Below are positions 33,358-43,772 of a DNA stretch of 64,000 nucleotides, in pieces. The stretch is from Notamacropus eugenii (lineage: Eukaryota > Chordata > Mammalia > Diprotodontia > Macropodidae): NCBI RefSeq assembly GCF_028372415.1, contig NC_092879.1, forward strand, positions 64,991,651-65,055,650. The letters are read 5' to 3'. Every line of letters starts with the position of its first letter. Position 1 is the stretch's first letter. The notes below the pieces were generated by a model that was not told the origin of the DNA, ran no database searches, and saw only the letters and a list, made by a program, of their open reading frames with translations. The position numbers and the translations under genes were made by a program.

Positions 33358-33848
33358 TAGAAGCTCTTGGTAGAGCTCTAGCTATGGTTGCTTGCACCTT
33401 GGATGGTTTCTGTATTTTCCCTCTCAGGGCACTGAGGCCCTTTGCTTGTGATCCTTTCAGCATGACCCTTAGTGTGTGTTCCCTCTCGAGGCAGGGGCAC
33501 AGCACCAGTGCCCTGGGCTGACCCAGCTGAGCCTTTCTGGCCAAGTTGCTACCACTTGCATTGACCACTTACCTTTCCCAATCTTTCCCCACCTTCCAGC
33601 CCCCAAACAAAAATCTGACTCAGTTAGACACTCTCTCTCCAATAATCAGTTCCTCCTGCTCATGGCTCTCTGAGTCCTTTCCCTGGAACTCAGCTTAGAT
33701 CCCAGACAAAGACGCTTTGCAGATTGTGAACCATCTTTCGGGTTTTTCTCAATGGGGTCTGGTAGGTCCAAACCAAATAGAAGTTTGAAAGTTATTGGAT
33801 AAACCTCCTACAGAAAAGTTTCTTTTATTCAACATCATTATATATCAT
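33358..33848. other. End of macrosatellite unit and upstream flank of A2
   Basis: Matches 7326-7831. A short stretch after GGGGCACAGCACCAGTG is missing relative to A1. No gene is seen. Confidence 0.6.
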
Positions 33849-34042
33849 CATAGGCAGTATCCTGTAGTGGGCCAAGTTCGGGACTTGGAAGTCAGAGGAC
33901 CTGGGTTTGAATTGAGCCTCCCTTAGTAGCTGTATCTCACTGGGCAAGTCATGTAACCTCTGTGCCTCTGTTTCCTCCTTAGTTGAATTTCATGGACTGT
34001 GATGTCCCATCCTGACTTCACACCTGTGATCCTATGACTGTG
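33849..34042 (+). repeat. CORE/MIR-class SINE upstream of A2
   Basis: Orthologous to 7832 and nearly identical to it. Confidence 0.8.
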
Positions 34043-34114
34043 ACGTTGTTTCCATAGGAAATGTCCGGGTTTCCCTCCCCAATAAAGCACACCTTTGAAT
34101 TGTGTTTTCTTTTT

Positions 34115-34215
34115 GTCTCTCTTTTCTTTCAGCAATTAGGATTAAAAAATTCCCCTGAAATTTAAAATCCACTTATAAAGACTGCAGAGATGAATCGAGT
34201 GATGGATGGTAACCC
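34115..34215 (+). promoter_or_regulatory. Candidate promoter / leader of A2 (TATAAA at 34174-34179)
   Basis: TTTTCTTTCAG, ACTTATAAAGACTGCAG and GATGG-GTAACC are all present, as upstream of A1. Confidence 0.3.
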
Positions 34216-34828
34216 TGGGCCTGGCTAAAAGTTTGCCCAGCACCTGCGCTCTCCCGGGGTCCTTTGTGGTTCCCAGCAACCTCTTTGCTCTTCCAAAGGA
34301 TCCCCTCGCCTCCATTTCTTTGGCACGTTCTCAGCGTCCCAGAGGGGTGTGATGTGTTAGTTACCAGGCCTGAGCCCTGTGGCTCTCCCTGGGAATGATC
34401 CCCTTCCTTCCCTCCCCCACCCTGTGTTCCCCTCTGCCTCTCCATTGGCCCTTCTCTGTGGCCCCAGTCTGGCCCAGGTCTTTGGCTACCCAGTGCTGAA
34501 TGCTGTCCAGACTCCCTCCTTGTTGGTTTGGCCACCTCCTTGCCTGGATAGATTGCTTGCGAGATGTCCTTCTTGCTCTGCAAGGACCCAGAAGTCCCTA
34601 TATCCCCAGCCCCACTTCCACTATGGCTCTGACTCCAGGGACCTCTGTCGGGATGCTTATGCAATCAATGGGTTGTTCCATTTGAACCCCTCCCCCCCCC
34701 CACAATGCTCATCTCCTCACTCTGTTGGGTTCTGTTGCTGGGGTGAGCTGTGGCTTTCCCTCTCTCTCTCTCCAGGCAGTTCCCTGTTGGCCCAGGTCCT
34801 CCTCCCCTGCAGCTGGCAGCCGCGGGAC

Positions 34829-35887
34829 ATGGAAGAACAAGAAACCAGGGAGGCCTTGGGGCATATGGCCCAGGCCACCCGATACATGTGCTTTGGGCTG
34901 TGGAGAAGGAAGCCCAACTACGGGAAGGCTGCCAGCAAGTATAAGCAGGCCACCTTAGCCTTCCCCAGGGCCAAGAGGCTGGAGGAGGCTGCAGAAGCCT
35001 TCCTCAAGGAAGCTGAGTCCCATGAGAAAAACAGAGCGCCCCTCTGTGCGGCAATGGCCTATGAGCAAGCTGGCCTGTACCTGAGCACGTGCAACCACCT
35101 GCAGGAGATGGCCCAGGCTCTGAAACAGGCTGTCTCCTGGTACCTGCAGTGTGGAGAGGCAAACATCGCAGCCTGGATCTTGAGGAGCTTCAGTGAGCTA
35201 CTGGAGAGCCAGATCCCTCACCAGGTGGTGTGCCTCTACCAGAGGGCATCCCAGGTATTTGAGGAGGAATCCTGCTTCCTGAAGGCCCTGGACTTCACTG
35301 GCTGAGCCTCCAAGGTGCTGGTGAGGCACAAGCGCTACGGGGACGCTGCTATCTCCCTCGGCCAGGAGAAGCGCTTGTATGTGAAGGCGGAGGGCTTCCC
35401 TGTGTGCCACTGGAGAGCCCTGGCGCAGTGCCTAGCCCACCTGTGTGACCTGGATTTCGCTGCTGCCTCCACCTGCCTGGAAGATAGCTGTATATATTTT
35501 CCCAATTTCACAAGCACTGCTGAGTTCATGGCGATGGTAACTTTGCTGAATTGCTACGAAGACAAGGACCAAGAAGGAGTGAACTGGGTCTGCAGGTTTC
35601 TTGTCTTCAAACACCTGGACAAGGAATACAGGAAGATGACCCCATTCCTGAAGGTACCTGGCGTCGAGAACCTGAAGACCAGTCTTTTGCCACCTTCATC
35701 CACATGCATGTCCCCTTCCAACATCGAAAAGCAAGCAGCCTCAGCAACAAAGAAGGAGGACGGGGGGAAGGAGAAGATGGTGGAGAACCCGGAGGAGGAC
35801 ATTAAGGAGGAGGAGGAGAAATTGGAAGAGAAGGAGAAGGAAGAGGAAGTTAGGATCTCTCTCTCCATGGAATGTACCATCTGCTAA
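34829..35887 (+). pseudogene. NAPG-like: Gamma-SNAP-like copy A2 with one premature stop
   Basis: The full 353-codon length of A1 is preserved without any indel, including the acidic tail and the MECTIC end. The only visible lesion is TGA at 35303-35305 where A1 has CGA (Arg159), a C-to-T change at a CpG site. The rest of the frame is open on both sides. Substitutions relative to A1 are few, for example Leu46 to Pro in the AFLRAK motif. The copy shares long flanks with A1 (about 31.84-36.7 kb against 5.82-10.7 kb). A truncated 158-residue product would hold only the N-terminal half of the helical core. A recent null copy or a polymorphic stop is the simplest reading; a sequencing error is possible. 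Confidence 0.8.
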
Positions 35888-35913
35888 CCTCTGCTTCCCA
35901 GAACAATGATATA

Positions 35914-35990
35914 ATTAAAGCTAATTAGTTAAAAAAATAAACGTTCTGTTATACCAGTCTTGTATCTGTGTGTGTGTGGGTGTGCTTTCT
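35914..35990 (+). terminator. Poly(A) signals and GT-rich element of A2
   Basis: ATTAAA at 35914-35919 and AATAAA at 35936-35941, followed by a short GT-rich run, as at A1. Confidence 0.5.
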
Positions 35991-36711
35991 CCCATCATAC
36001 CTTTTCTCACCCTTTTTTTTCAAACTTGAATGGAGGCCTTTGCATTCCTCCCCCTTCCCAATGACCCCTCTGGGCCATCCTCCCAGAGTAGATACACATT
36101 CCTTCCAAGGTGAAATATTTTCCCTTTACTGACTGGTAATTCCTGGCTCAGGGCATGGGTTCCAGGAGAAAATTATCAACGAGGTTACTCTCTGCTTTGC
36201 CAGACCACCCCCTCCAACCTTTCCCAATGATCATCAAGAACTACTTCTTATACTTATAGACTTTTTAACTGCCAAAACTCCTCAGGGTCAGATTATAGAA
36301 CACCTAAAAATTCTTAGATTTTGTTCATGCCTCCCCTGTGCTTACCATTCTAAGACCTAGTGCCCAGACCTTGAAGTCTGCAAATGAATTAGCCTTTTCC
36401 CTGGAAAACTGAAATGAACTTCTTTCAATCAGTTTGAGCTTGAGGCTAAGGTGTAGGATAAGGAACAGGATCAGTTGTCAACCTGGATGGGACTTGAATA
36501 GGTCCACCCAGTCTAATCCCCTCATTTTACATAAGAGGTAGTTCTGGGCCCCAAAGAAGTTAACTTGCTCAGGAACACACTGGGGACAGGTCACAGGGAA
36601 CGGGGACAGGCCACAGGGAACGGGGACAGGCCACAGGGAACAGGGACAGGCATGATGGGTCCTCTGGGTCTTTCAATTCCAAATACAATCAAGAAGTGAA
36701 ATCAAGTTGGA
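35991..36711. other. 3' flank of A2 with MIR-like remnant
   Basis: Matches 9973-10670 and then stops abruptly near 36711, where block S1 sequence begins in mid-element. No gene is seen. Confidence 0.5.
36582..36641. repeat. 20-bp tandem repeat, three units
   Basis: Three head-to-tail units of GGGGACAGGYCACAGGGAAC. The corresponding site in A1 and in the other gene units has one. Confidence 0.9.
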
Positions 36712-37297
36712 GAGGAGTAAGACTAGAGATGCCTTTCCAATCCCAAAGGCAGACCTATTCCTTTGTCTGCGGGAAAATCATCTGTGGCTTTAGTCAGGAT
36801 GCAGAAGCTTCCTTCAGTCAGGTAAATCACTAAGCAGGAAGAAAAAGCTCACTTTCCATGAGACCTCTTCTGAATCTCCAGTTCCCTCAGCACTCAGTCC
36901 TAGATAGACAGGTGGAGTGCCCAATTTGGAGGAGGCAGAAGAGACTGCTGCAGAAACCCAGACTACCTTTCCAATACATCTTGGCTGTCTTGGTCCAAAA
37001 CATCATGGATTCACCTGGATTAAACCAGTGCAAGGAGCTTCTCAATTCAAATCATCTCCCATCCCTATCTTTACACCAACTGTACCCCACCAGGCCCCAA
37101 AGTGCTTTCCTGTTCCTCCTTTACTTCTCAGCATTCCTGGGTTCTCTCAGGAACAATTCAAGCATCTCATTCTGTAAGGGGCCCTGGCCAGTTTCCTGGC
37201 CACTAGAACCTCCCCTTCCAAAGCCACCTCCCAACTACCTTGTATGTCTCTTGCATGTACCTCTACGTGGACATATTGGCTTTAGGCAGCAGACACA
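36712..37297. repeat. Block S1, 5'-truncated diverged copy
   Basis: Matches S1 from about position 258 onwards (AGGAGTAAGRCTAGAGATG). It has more substitutions and small indels than the other copies; the 141-codon frame is not preserved. Confidence 0.7.
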
Positions 37298-37515
37298 GTA
37301 GATAGAGAGCCAGCCCTGGGATCAAGAAGATTTGAGTTCAGGTTCTGTCTCAGATAATTCATAGCTCTGTGACCCTAGTCAGATCATTTTTAAAAAACTT
37401 CCTCAAGTTCACCATCTGCAAATTGGAGATAATGAATGCACCTCCCAGGGTTGTTGTGAGGACCAGCTGAGGTGGTAGAATAAGTGCCTGCTGTCTTCCC
37501 CTTATACAACAGGCA
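37298..37515 (+). repeat. CORE/MIR-class SINE of truncated S1
   Basis: Orthologous to 833. Confidence 0.7.
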
Positions 37516-37543
37516 GCAAGGTGGCATGGGGGGAATGGAGACC

Positions 37544-38052
37544 CTTGTATGTGGAGGTAGAGAGCATCTCCATGTGCCACCAGAGAGCCCTAGCACAATG
37601 TCTAGCCCATCTGTGTGACCTGGATTTCTCTGCTGCCTACAACTGCCTGGGAGACAGCTGTATCTACTTTCCCAGTTTCCAAAGCAGGAGCCAATATGTG
37701 GCGATGGTAACTTTGCTGAATTTCTATGAAGTTCAGAACCAAGACGGAGTGGATGAGGTCTGCGGTTCTTCTGTCTTCAAACATCTTGACAAGGAGTATG
37801 AGAAGATGACCGTGATGCTGAAGGTACCTGACCTCAAGAACATGAGGACCAGGGTTTTGCCACCTCCATCTACATGCATGCCCATGTCTGACAGCCACAA
37901 GAAAACAGCCCCAATAACAAAGAAGGTGGAGGGCGAGGAGAAGAAGATGGAGAAGGTGGAGGAGGACACTAAGGAGGGGGAGCAGAAATTGCAGGAAAAG
38001 GAGGAGGAAGAGGAACGTGTTCTCTCTCTACATGGAATGTACCATCTGTTAA
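37544..38052 (+). pseudogene. NAPG-like: 3' fragment of a gamma-SNAP-like gene, copy D
   Basis: Coding homology begins abruptly at a codon equivalent to residue ~182 (LYVEVES) directly after the S1 end. It continues through CDLDFSAAYNCLGDSC, VTLLNFYE and VFKHLDKEYEKM to the acidic tail. It resembles B1/B2 rather than A1. A one-base difference shortly before the end shifts the terminal codons; read in the other frame the last bases would still give the CTIC end. A spurious upstream ATG (37526) joins S1-derived codons to the fragment, so a 181-codon frame exists. It lacks two thirds of the core and a SNAP-type promoter, so I treat it as a truncated relic. Confidence 0.8.
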
Positions 38053-38078
38053 CCTATCCTTCCTAGAACAATGATATA

Positions 38079-38150
38079 ATTAAAGCTAATCAAATACGAA
38101 AAAAGTTCTGTTATACCTGTCTTTCGGGGGTGTGTGTGTGGGGGGGTGGG
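38079..38150 (+). terminator. Poly(A) signal of fragment D
   Basis: ATTAAA at 38079-38084, then a short TG run passing into a G-rich stretch that abuts macrosatellite sequence. Confidence 0.4.
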
Positions 38151-38154
38151 GGGA

Positions 38155-38460
38155 ATCTGGCCAAGTACTCGGGTGCTTCTTGAGTCACAGGTTGTCTCCT
38201 CTACAGTCTTTGTTCAAGGATCACTTTACTGGGTTGGTGTTGGAACCTCAGGTTGGGAACCCCTGCTGTGAAGCATGAATTTCCTCAGCCTTTTGTGTGG
38301 CAGATTCCTCTTCTCTTCCCCTAGGTCTGGATTTCATTCCATTCTGGCTGCTTTGATGCATTCCATGTCTACACTGGAACTGTCTGGAGCCAACACACAG
38401 TCTACAGAGATTTGTGGTGCGCCTGCTGCAGCTCATCTTGACTCCCATCCCCACTGTGAG
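38155..38460. repeat. Macrosatellite-like partial unit
   Basis: About 300 bp beginning CCAAGTACTCGGG. The unit joins the D 3' end in mid-sequence. Confidence 0.65.
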
Positions 38461-38950
38461 GGACTGGATTTCACAGAGCTTGTTTGGTGGTGGTGGGGAG
38501 ACGCAGGTGTAGTACTCAGAGTTTTCCTTAGTTTATTTACTGTGAAATTCTTTCGAGTTCTTATCACTAGTCTTACCTCTTTAGAAATGATTCCTAATGA
38601 AATTCAGCACTCTCAGTTGCACAGAAATGTTTAATTTTAATGATCAGGGTGACAAATATCCAGTCTCCTGGGCATGAGAAGTTGTTACTGCACCAGCTTG
38701 GGGATGGATCTGACCTTGGCTGCCCAAACTTTGCCCAAGTGTTGATGGGTACATATATGTGAATAACCTGTGATGCGCTCCGTGTTCAGAAGTCTGAGTG
38801 TGAAACGTAACTGGATATGTCCTCAGATGTTGCCTGAGACACAGAGAATCAAGGATGACAGAAATAGAAAGCAAGTGACAGTCAGGCTATGAAGAACTCT
38901 TACCCTGGGCAAGTTAACCTTTGTGCTGTATGGACTAACTCTAACTTTAG
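38461..38950. repeat. Block P
   Basis: Copy of 13320-13790. No gene is seen. Confidence 0.6.
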
Positions 38951-39640
38951 ATTCATCGCCTTTTGTTCCAAGGTATACTTAGCAGGGAACTGGCCATTCC
39001 ACAGATGCCCCCTCTAACCCAGGTGACTTTTCTGAGTAACCACCATGTGCCCAGATCAATTTCTCTGGGGTTCCCTCACCAGAGCCCCTTGGAGGACATC
39101 CTGTTGTGGCTGCTGGCACCTTGGATGTTTCCTGTGTCCCCCTTACTGGGCAATCAGGCTCACTACTTATGTATAGTTGAGCAGAACGCTTCCGTGGTGG
39201 TTCACCTATAGGCCCTGACATAGGATCAGTGGCCCTGCATCCAAAGACTCTCTGGACGTATTTTTTTAACCACTTTGTTCCTGGGTTGGGTTTGCTTTTG
39301 AACATTCTTCTCTGTTTAGCTGAGGAGGTTATTTGGGGGATTCTGACCTAGTAGTCACGTCCCTCTTAGACCAGGGGCTGTCTGTTGGCCAGTCATTGTG
39401 CATGGATCACTACAGCAGGTTGCTGCTGGGCCCTAGGGTAGGACCCCCTGCTGTGAAACATCACTTCCCTCTTATCGTTTTGTGTTGAAGATTCCTCTTC
39501 TGTTTGCCTGGGTCTGGATTTCAGGTCATTCAGGCCCCTCTGCTGCTTTCCATGTATACACTTGATCTGGCTGACTGGCCATGTGTGGATAGATTTCTGG
39601 GGTGCCTCCCTAGAACCTGCAGCACAGGATAGAAATGCTT
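38951..39640. repeat. Macrosatellite-like partial unit
   Basis: Includes the CCACAGATGCCCCCTCTAACC, TTGTTCCTGGGTTGGGTTTG and TGTGTTGAAGATTCCTC landmarks. No gene is seen. Confidence 0.7.
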
Positions 39641-40159
39641 AGCTTTGCTTTTGTGGCCTCTGTAGCCTGCCTTTATACTATCTTTCCAGCCTAAAGCCCC
39701 ACTCGTCTCCTTCAGGGATTATGTGCTTCTGCCTTACTGCGCAGTTCTTTGTTCTTCCTGCCATCCTGTGCCTGCCCTTGGTTTTTGACCAATATTCCCT
39801 GAAAGCTTCCTTCTTCCTTCAAGCCTTGACTTGACCCAGCCAAGCCTTTCTGGCCCAGGCGCTACCATTTGTGTGATTCCTTTCCCAATCTTTTCCCCAA
39901 CTTCCAGCCCAGACACAGAAATCTGTCTCAGGTAGACATCCCTCTCCCATAATCAGCTCCTCTTGCTCATGGCTCTCTGAGTCCTTTGCCTGGAATTCAG
40001 ATTAAATCCCATCCAAAGAAGCTTGGGAGATTCTGAACCATCTTTCAGGTTTTTCTCAATGGGATCTGGTAGGCCTTAGCAAAACAACAAAGTTTAAAAG
40101 TTGTTGGATATACCTCCTACAGGAAAGTTTGCTTTATTAAAAATCATTATATATCATCA
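39641..40159. other. Upstream flank of relic E
   Basis: Same flank as upstream of B1 and B2 (CCTGCAGYACAGGATA near 39615, CTTCCTTCAAG near 39810). Confidence 0.6.
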
Positions 40160-40342
40160 CAGTGCAGTGGACAAAATTCTGGACTTGTGGAACCAGGGGA
40201 CCTGGGTGTGAATTGGGCCTCCCTTAGTAGCTGTGTCACCCTGGGCAAGTCATTTAACCTCTGTGCCTGCATTTTCTCCTGTGAGGAGTTTAATGGCCTG
40301 TGCTGTCCCTTCCCAGCTCCACACCTGTGATCCTAGGACTGT
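40160..40342 (+). repeat. CORE/MIR-class SINE of relic E
   Basis: Orthologous to 7832. Confidence 0.75.
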
Positions 40343-40655
40343 GATGCTGTTTCCACAGGGCATTTGGGGGCTTCCCTCCCCCAAGCACACCCTTGAGTCA
40401 TTTTTTTCCTCTCTCTTTTTTAAAACAATTAATGTTTAAAAATTTCCCTGCCATTTAAAAGCCATTTATGAAGGCTGGCAGAGCTGAGCCAGTGGTGATA
40501 GAGGGTAGTGCCTGGCCAGGCTAACAGCTTGGCCAGCAGACTCCCTCCCGCATGACCTTTTGTGGTTCCTGGTGACCTCTTTGCTGTTGCAAAGGACCGC
40601 GGTCCTGGTTCACTGGCATGCCCTCACCACCCCATAGGGGTGTGATGTGTTATTC
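40343..40655 (+). pseudogene. 5' leader relic of a gamma-SNAP-like unit, E
   Basis: The leader is recognisable: CATTTATGAAGGCTGGCAGAG in place of the TATAAA stretch, then GAGGGTAGTG, GCTAACAGCTTGGCCAGCAG and GGGGTGTGATGTGTTA. It stops near 40655, about 250-300 bp before a start codon would be expected. No coding part follows. Confidence 0.65.
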
Positions 40656-42018
40656 ATACACTTACTGAACATTTGTGCCCCTCTGGTATACCATAGAGTA
40701 TGCACATCTGAAGCTGTCCATTGCAAGAGAATCATCTAAGCGGGACCCTTGTAACAAAAAAGGACAGAGAACAATTAAATATGAAAGCAGATTCTTCTCT
40801 AGTTATGTAGAATCTTAAGGCAACTTGGATACACATCTCTCAGCAGAAGTGCTGTTTAGGGAACTTCATTTAAAGTATAGTAAAAATGCTGATCCTGATT
40901 AGCCCTTAAGTGTACATTTCATTGTACAGAAAGCTACATTGTAACATTTTCTCAACATTCACAGAGCAGCTGTCAATTACCTTGTAGTCTTTGTGCAGAC
41001 TGAAGAAGTGGTGTATTATTTGCAGAAAGCGCTCTTGCCCAAGGCTTTTGAGCTTTACCATAGCGATTCTAACATGCCCAGTGATTGGTAATTAGAAATG
41101 TTACTTTCACTGAAAGGGTCCTGAGATTTCAATTACTTTTAACCAACATGGGCACATTAAACTTTCTTTTGGGTTTATCAGCTGTTTCTCTTGTGCACAG
41201 GTAATAAGTGAATTAAAAATGATTTCTGAGCCACTAGTTTCCAAAGAGTTTTGGTAGTCCTATAAGAATAGGTGAGCATTCCGCTTTTCAGAAGCTCAGA
41301 GAGGAGACATTTTGGAGGAAAACTGCCTCCAAATTGGACCAGGATTGTACCTGGTAACCAAACATCTGTATGAATTGAAATGGATATTGGGTAATGTAGA
41401 AATTTACAGAGAAAAGATAAAGAACTGTTCCAACTATGCAGTAAGCCCGTTGGGCTTCTCTTTCTACAGCCTTTCTTCTAGAGAAATCCTATGTGGCTAA
41501 TTCTCAGACTGTTGGGTGGTACATTCCTCTAGGAGCAATTCAAAGATGACCTAGAACTTAGCCATGTATTTGATTGCCTGGTCCAGTATTCACTTAGGTC
41601 AGTTTGTTTCCCTTGTGTACAGTTTTAAAAAACTGAAAGGTGTTCAAGTAACATGAGCGCAGACTGATATTTCAAGGGAAATACTGAATTTCAGTTCTGT
41701 TACTTCTGTAACTGCGTGCCTCAGACATGGTTGTGGAGGCCATATTGCCCCCCTAATCTGTTCAGACACTGTTCCTTGGCAAGAATAATGTGCAGTACAC
41801 AGGCACAAGGAGTGTAAGTTGAGTTCCCATGATATTCACGTCTGCTCTTTCTGCCTTGTTCCTCAATCTGGTTAAGTGCCAACTTCGGTACTAGTCAATG
41901 GGAAAGGTGGTGTTCAGTTGTGGGAAAGCATCATAGCCAATTGGATAATTTATTATCGAGAAAATTACAATAAATCTCTAGCTTTTATACTTAAAAAAAC
42001 AAATCATTCTATATCATG
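40656..42018. other. Island seen once in the window
   Basis: About 1.36 kb with no other copy in the window and a more AT-rich, less CT-biased composition than its surroundings. One 62-codon + frame (41312-41500) resembles nothing I know. I see no terminal repeats, SINE structure or splice pattern. It could be the original locus sequence or an inserted element. Confidence 0.4.
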
Positions 42019-42210
42019 AGAGGGAGTATAGTGTAGTGTATAAAATTCTGGATTTGGGGAGTCAGGGGACCTGCGTTTGAATTGAGCCTCCCTTGGTAGC
42101 TGTGTCACCCTGGGCAAGTCACCTCTCTAAACTCTGTGCTGCAGTTTCCTCCTCTGTTGAGTTTAAGGGCCTGTGATGTCCCTTCCCAGCTCCACATTTG
42201 TGGTCCTGTG
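42019..42210 (+). repeat. CORE/MIR-class SINE upstream of F
   Basis: Orthologous to 7832, with clear A-box-like TATAGTGTAGTG and B-box-like GCGTTTGAATTGAG. The 3' tail is rearranged (GGTCCTGTGGAAACAACATC). Confidence 0.8.
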
Positions 42211-42264
42211 GAAACAACATCACGGTCATAGGATCAGACCCTTGAGTCATGACTTTCCCCCCCC

Positions 42265-42375
42265 TCTCTTTTCTTTCAGCGATTAGTATGAAAATAAATT
42301 CTCCCAAAATTTAAAAGGCTTTTATAAACACTGACAGAGCTGAATCACTGGTGATAGAGGGTAAGCCCTGGCCAG
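42265..42375 (+). promoter_or_regulatory. Candidate promoter / leader of F (TATAAA at 42323-42328)
   Basis: TTTTCTTTCAG-CGATTAG, then CTTTTATAAACACTG, then GATAGAGG-GTAAGC, the best donor consensus of all units. If both sites are used, an exon of ~80 nt is defined; if the TATA drives transcription, the donor lies only ~10 nt after the start and cannot be used. Confidence 0.35.
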
Positions 42376-42852
42376 GTGAACAGCTTGGCCAGCAGCAGCT
42401 GCTCTCCCGGTTACAAGGTCTGATCCCTGTGACTCCCCTGGGACAGACCCCCTTCCCCTCCCCCCACCCTGTGTTCCCCTCTACCTCTCCATTGGCCCTT
42501 TTCTGTCCTCCCCAGTCTGGCCCTGGTCTTTAGCTACCCACCTCTGAATGCTCTACGCACTCCCTCCTTGTTAGTTCCGCCACCTCCTTGCCCACATGGA
42601 TCACTTGTGAGAGCTCCTTCTTCCTCTGCACAGGTCCAGGAGGCCCTCTGTCCCCGGGCCTAGCTTGCCCTGTGGCTCTGACTAGGGGGCCCTCTGTCAG
42701 GATTCTTCTGGAATCTATGGGATGTTCCATTGGCACCCCTCCCCCACAATGCTCCACTGCACACTCTGTTCAGTTCTGTGACTGGGGTGAGCTGTGGCTC
42801 TCCCTCTCTCTCTCTCCTCATCGTTCCCCTTTGCGCCTGCTCAGCCCCGGAC

Positions 42853-43701
42853 ATGGCAGGACAACAAAGCAGGGAGGGCCTGCGGCATATGGCCAAGGCC
42901 ATCCAACACACACACGTCGGGCTGTTGAGATGGAAGCCAGACTATGGCAAGGCTGCTAGCGAATATGCACAGGCTGCCTTAGCCTTCTGCAGAGCTAAGA
43001 GGGTGGAGAAGGCCACAGAAGCCTTCCTCAAGGAAGCCGAGTCCCACGAGAAAAACCAAGTGCCCCTCCGTGCCGCCATGGCCTACGAGCAAGCCGGCCT
43101 GTACCTGAGCACGTCCGACCACGTGGAGGATGCCGCTGAAGCCGTGAAGCAGGCTATCTCCTGGTACCTGGAGTGTGGAGAGGTAGACATCGCAGCCTGG
43201 ACCTTAAGGCGCTTCAGCCACCTGCTGGAGAGCCACATCCCGCACCACGTGGTGTATCTCTACCAGCAGGCATCCCAGCTCCTTGAAGGGGATGACCGTT
43301 TCCTGCTGGCCCTGGACTTCACTGGCCGAGCCTCCAAGGTGCTGGTGAGGCACAAGAACTACAGGGACGCTGCGATGTCCCTAGGCCAGGAGAAACACTT
43401 GTGTATGAAGGTAGCGCGCTTCTCTTTGGGCCGCCAGAGAGCCCTGTTGGAGTGTCTAGCCCATCTGTGTGACCTGGATTTCCCTGCAGCCTCCAAGTGC
43501 CTGAAGGAAACTTGTGTCTGTTTTCCAACTTTCCCATTCAGCGGCGAGTATGGTTTGTTGGTAACTTTGATGACTTGCTATCAAGACCGGGACCAAGATG
43601 CAGTGGACCTGATCTGCGGCTGTCCTCTCTTCCGTCACCTCGACAACGAGTACAAGAAGATGATGAAAATGCTGAAGGTACCTGACGTCGAGGACTTGTG
43701 A
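42853..43701 (+). CDS. NAPG-like: Gamma-SNAP-like protein, copy F (short form, intact)
   Basis: The 282-residue product is essentially the gamma-SNAP core alone and ends at VPDVEDL, the point where A1 and B copies begin their acidic tails. The N-terminus MAGQQSREGLRHMAKA is the closest in the window to human NAPG (MAAQKINEGLEHLAKA). Motifs include LLRWKPDYGKAASEYAQAAL (22-41), AMAYEQAGLYL (75-85), YLECGEVDIAAW, GRASKVLVRHKNY and LFRHLDNEYKKM. The latter Asp-Asn/Glu-Tyr group matches human YMDNDY. The tail is lost by the same junction as in C, so C and F form one subfamily; they also share the upstream flank. The NAPG C-terminal region is therefore missing. SNAP C-termini contribute to NSF stimulation in alpha-SNAP, so a changed function is possible. 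The frame is intact. Confidence 0.85.
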   Translation: MAGQQSREGLRHMAKAIQHTHVGLLRWKPDYGKAASEYAQAALAFCRAKRVEKATEAFLKEAESHEKNQVPLRAAMAYEQAGLYLSTSDHVEDAAEAVKQAISWYLECGEVDIAAWTLRRFSHLLESHIPHHVVYLYQQASQLLEGDDRFLLALDFTGRASKVLVRHKNYRDAAMSLGQEKHLCMKVARFSLGRQRALLECLAHLCDLDFPAASKCLKETCVCFPTFPFSGEYGLLVTLMTCYQDRDQDAVDLICGCPLFRHLDNEYKKMMKMLKVPDVEDL

Positions 43702-43720
43702 TTCCTTCAACAATGAACTG

Positions 43721-43772
43721 ATTAAAGCTAGTTAGTTAAAAAAATAAAAGCTAGTTAGTTAAAAAAAATAAA
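43721..43772 (+). terminator. Poly(A) signals of F, locally duplicated
   Basis: ATTAAA at 43721-43726, AATAAA at 43743-43748 and again at 43767-43772. The second AATAAA comes from a tandem duplication of a ~24-bp stretch containing GCTAGTTAGTTAAA. The long TG run is absent here. Confidence 0.6.

Noticed and set aside
40656-42018. Endogenous retrovirus or LTR element in the single-copy island
   Set aside because: I found no paired terminal repeats, primer-binding site or recognisable gag, pol or env motifs there or elsewhere in the window.
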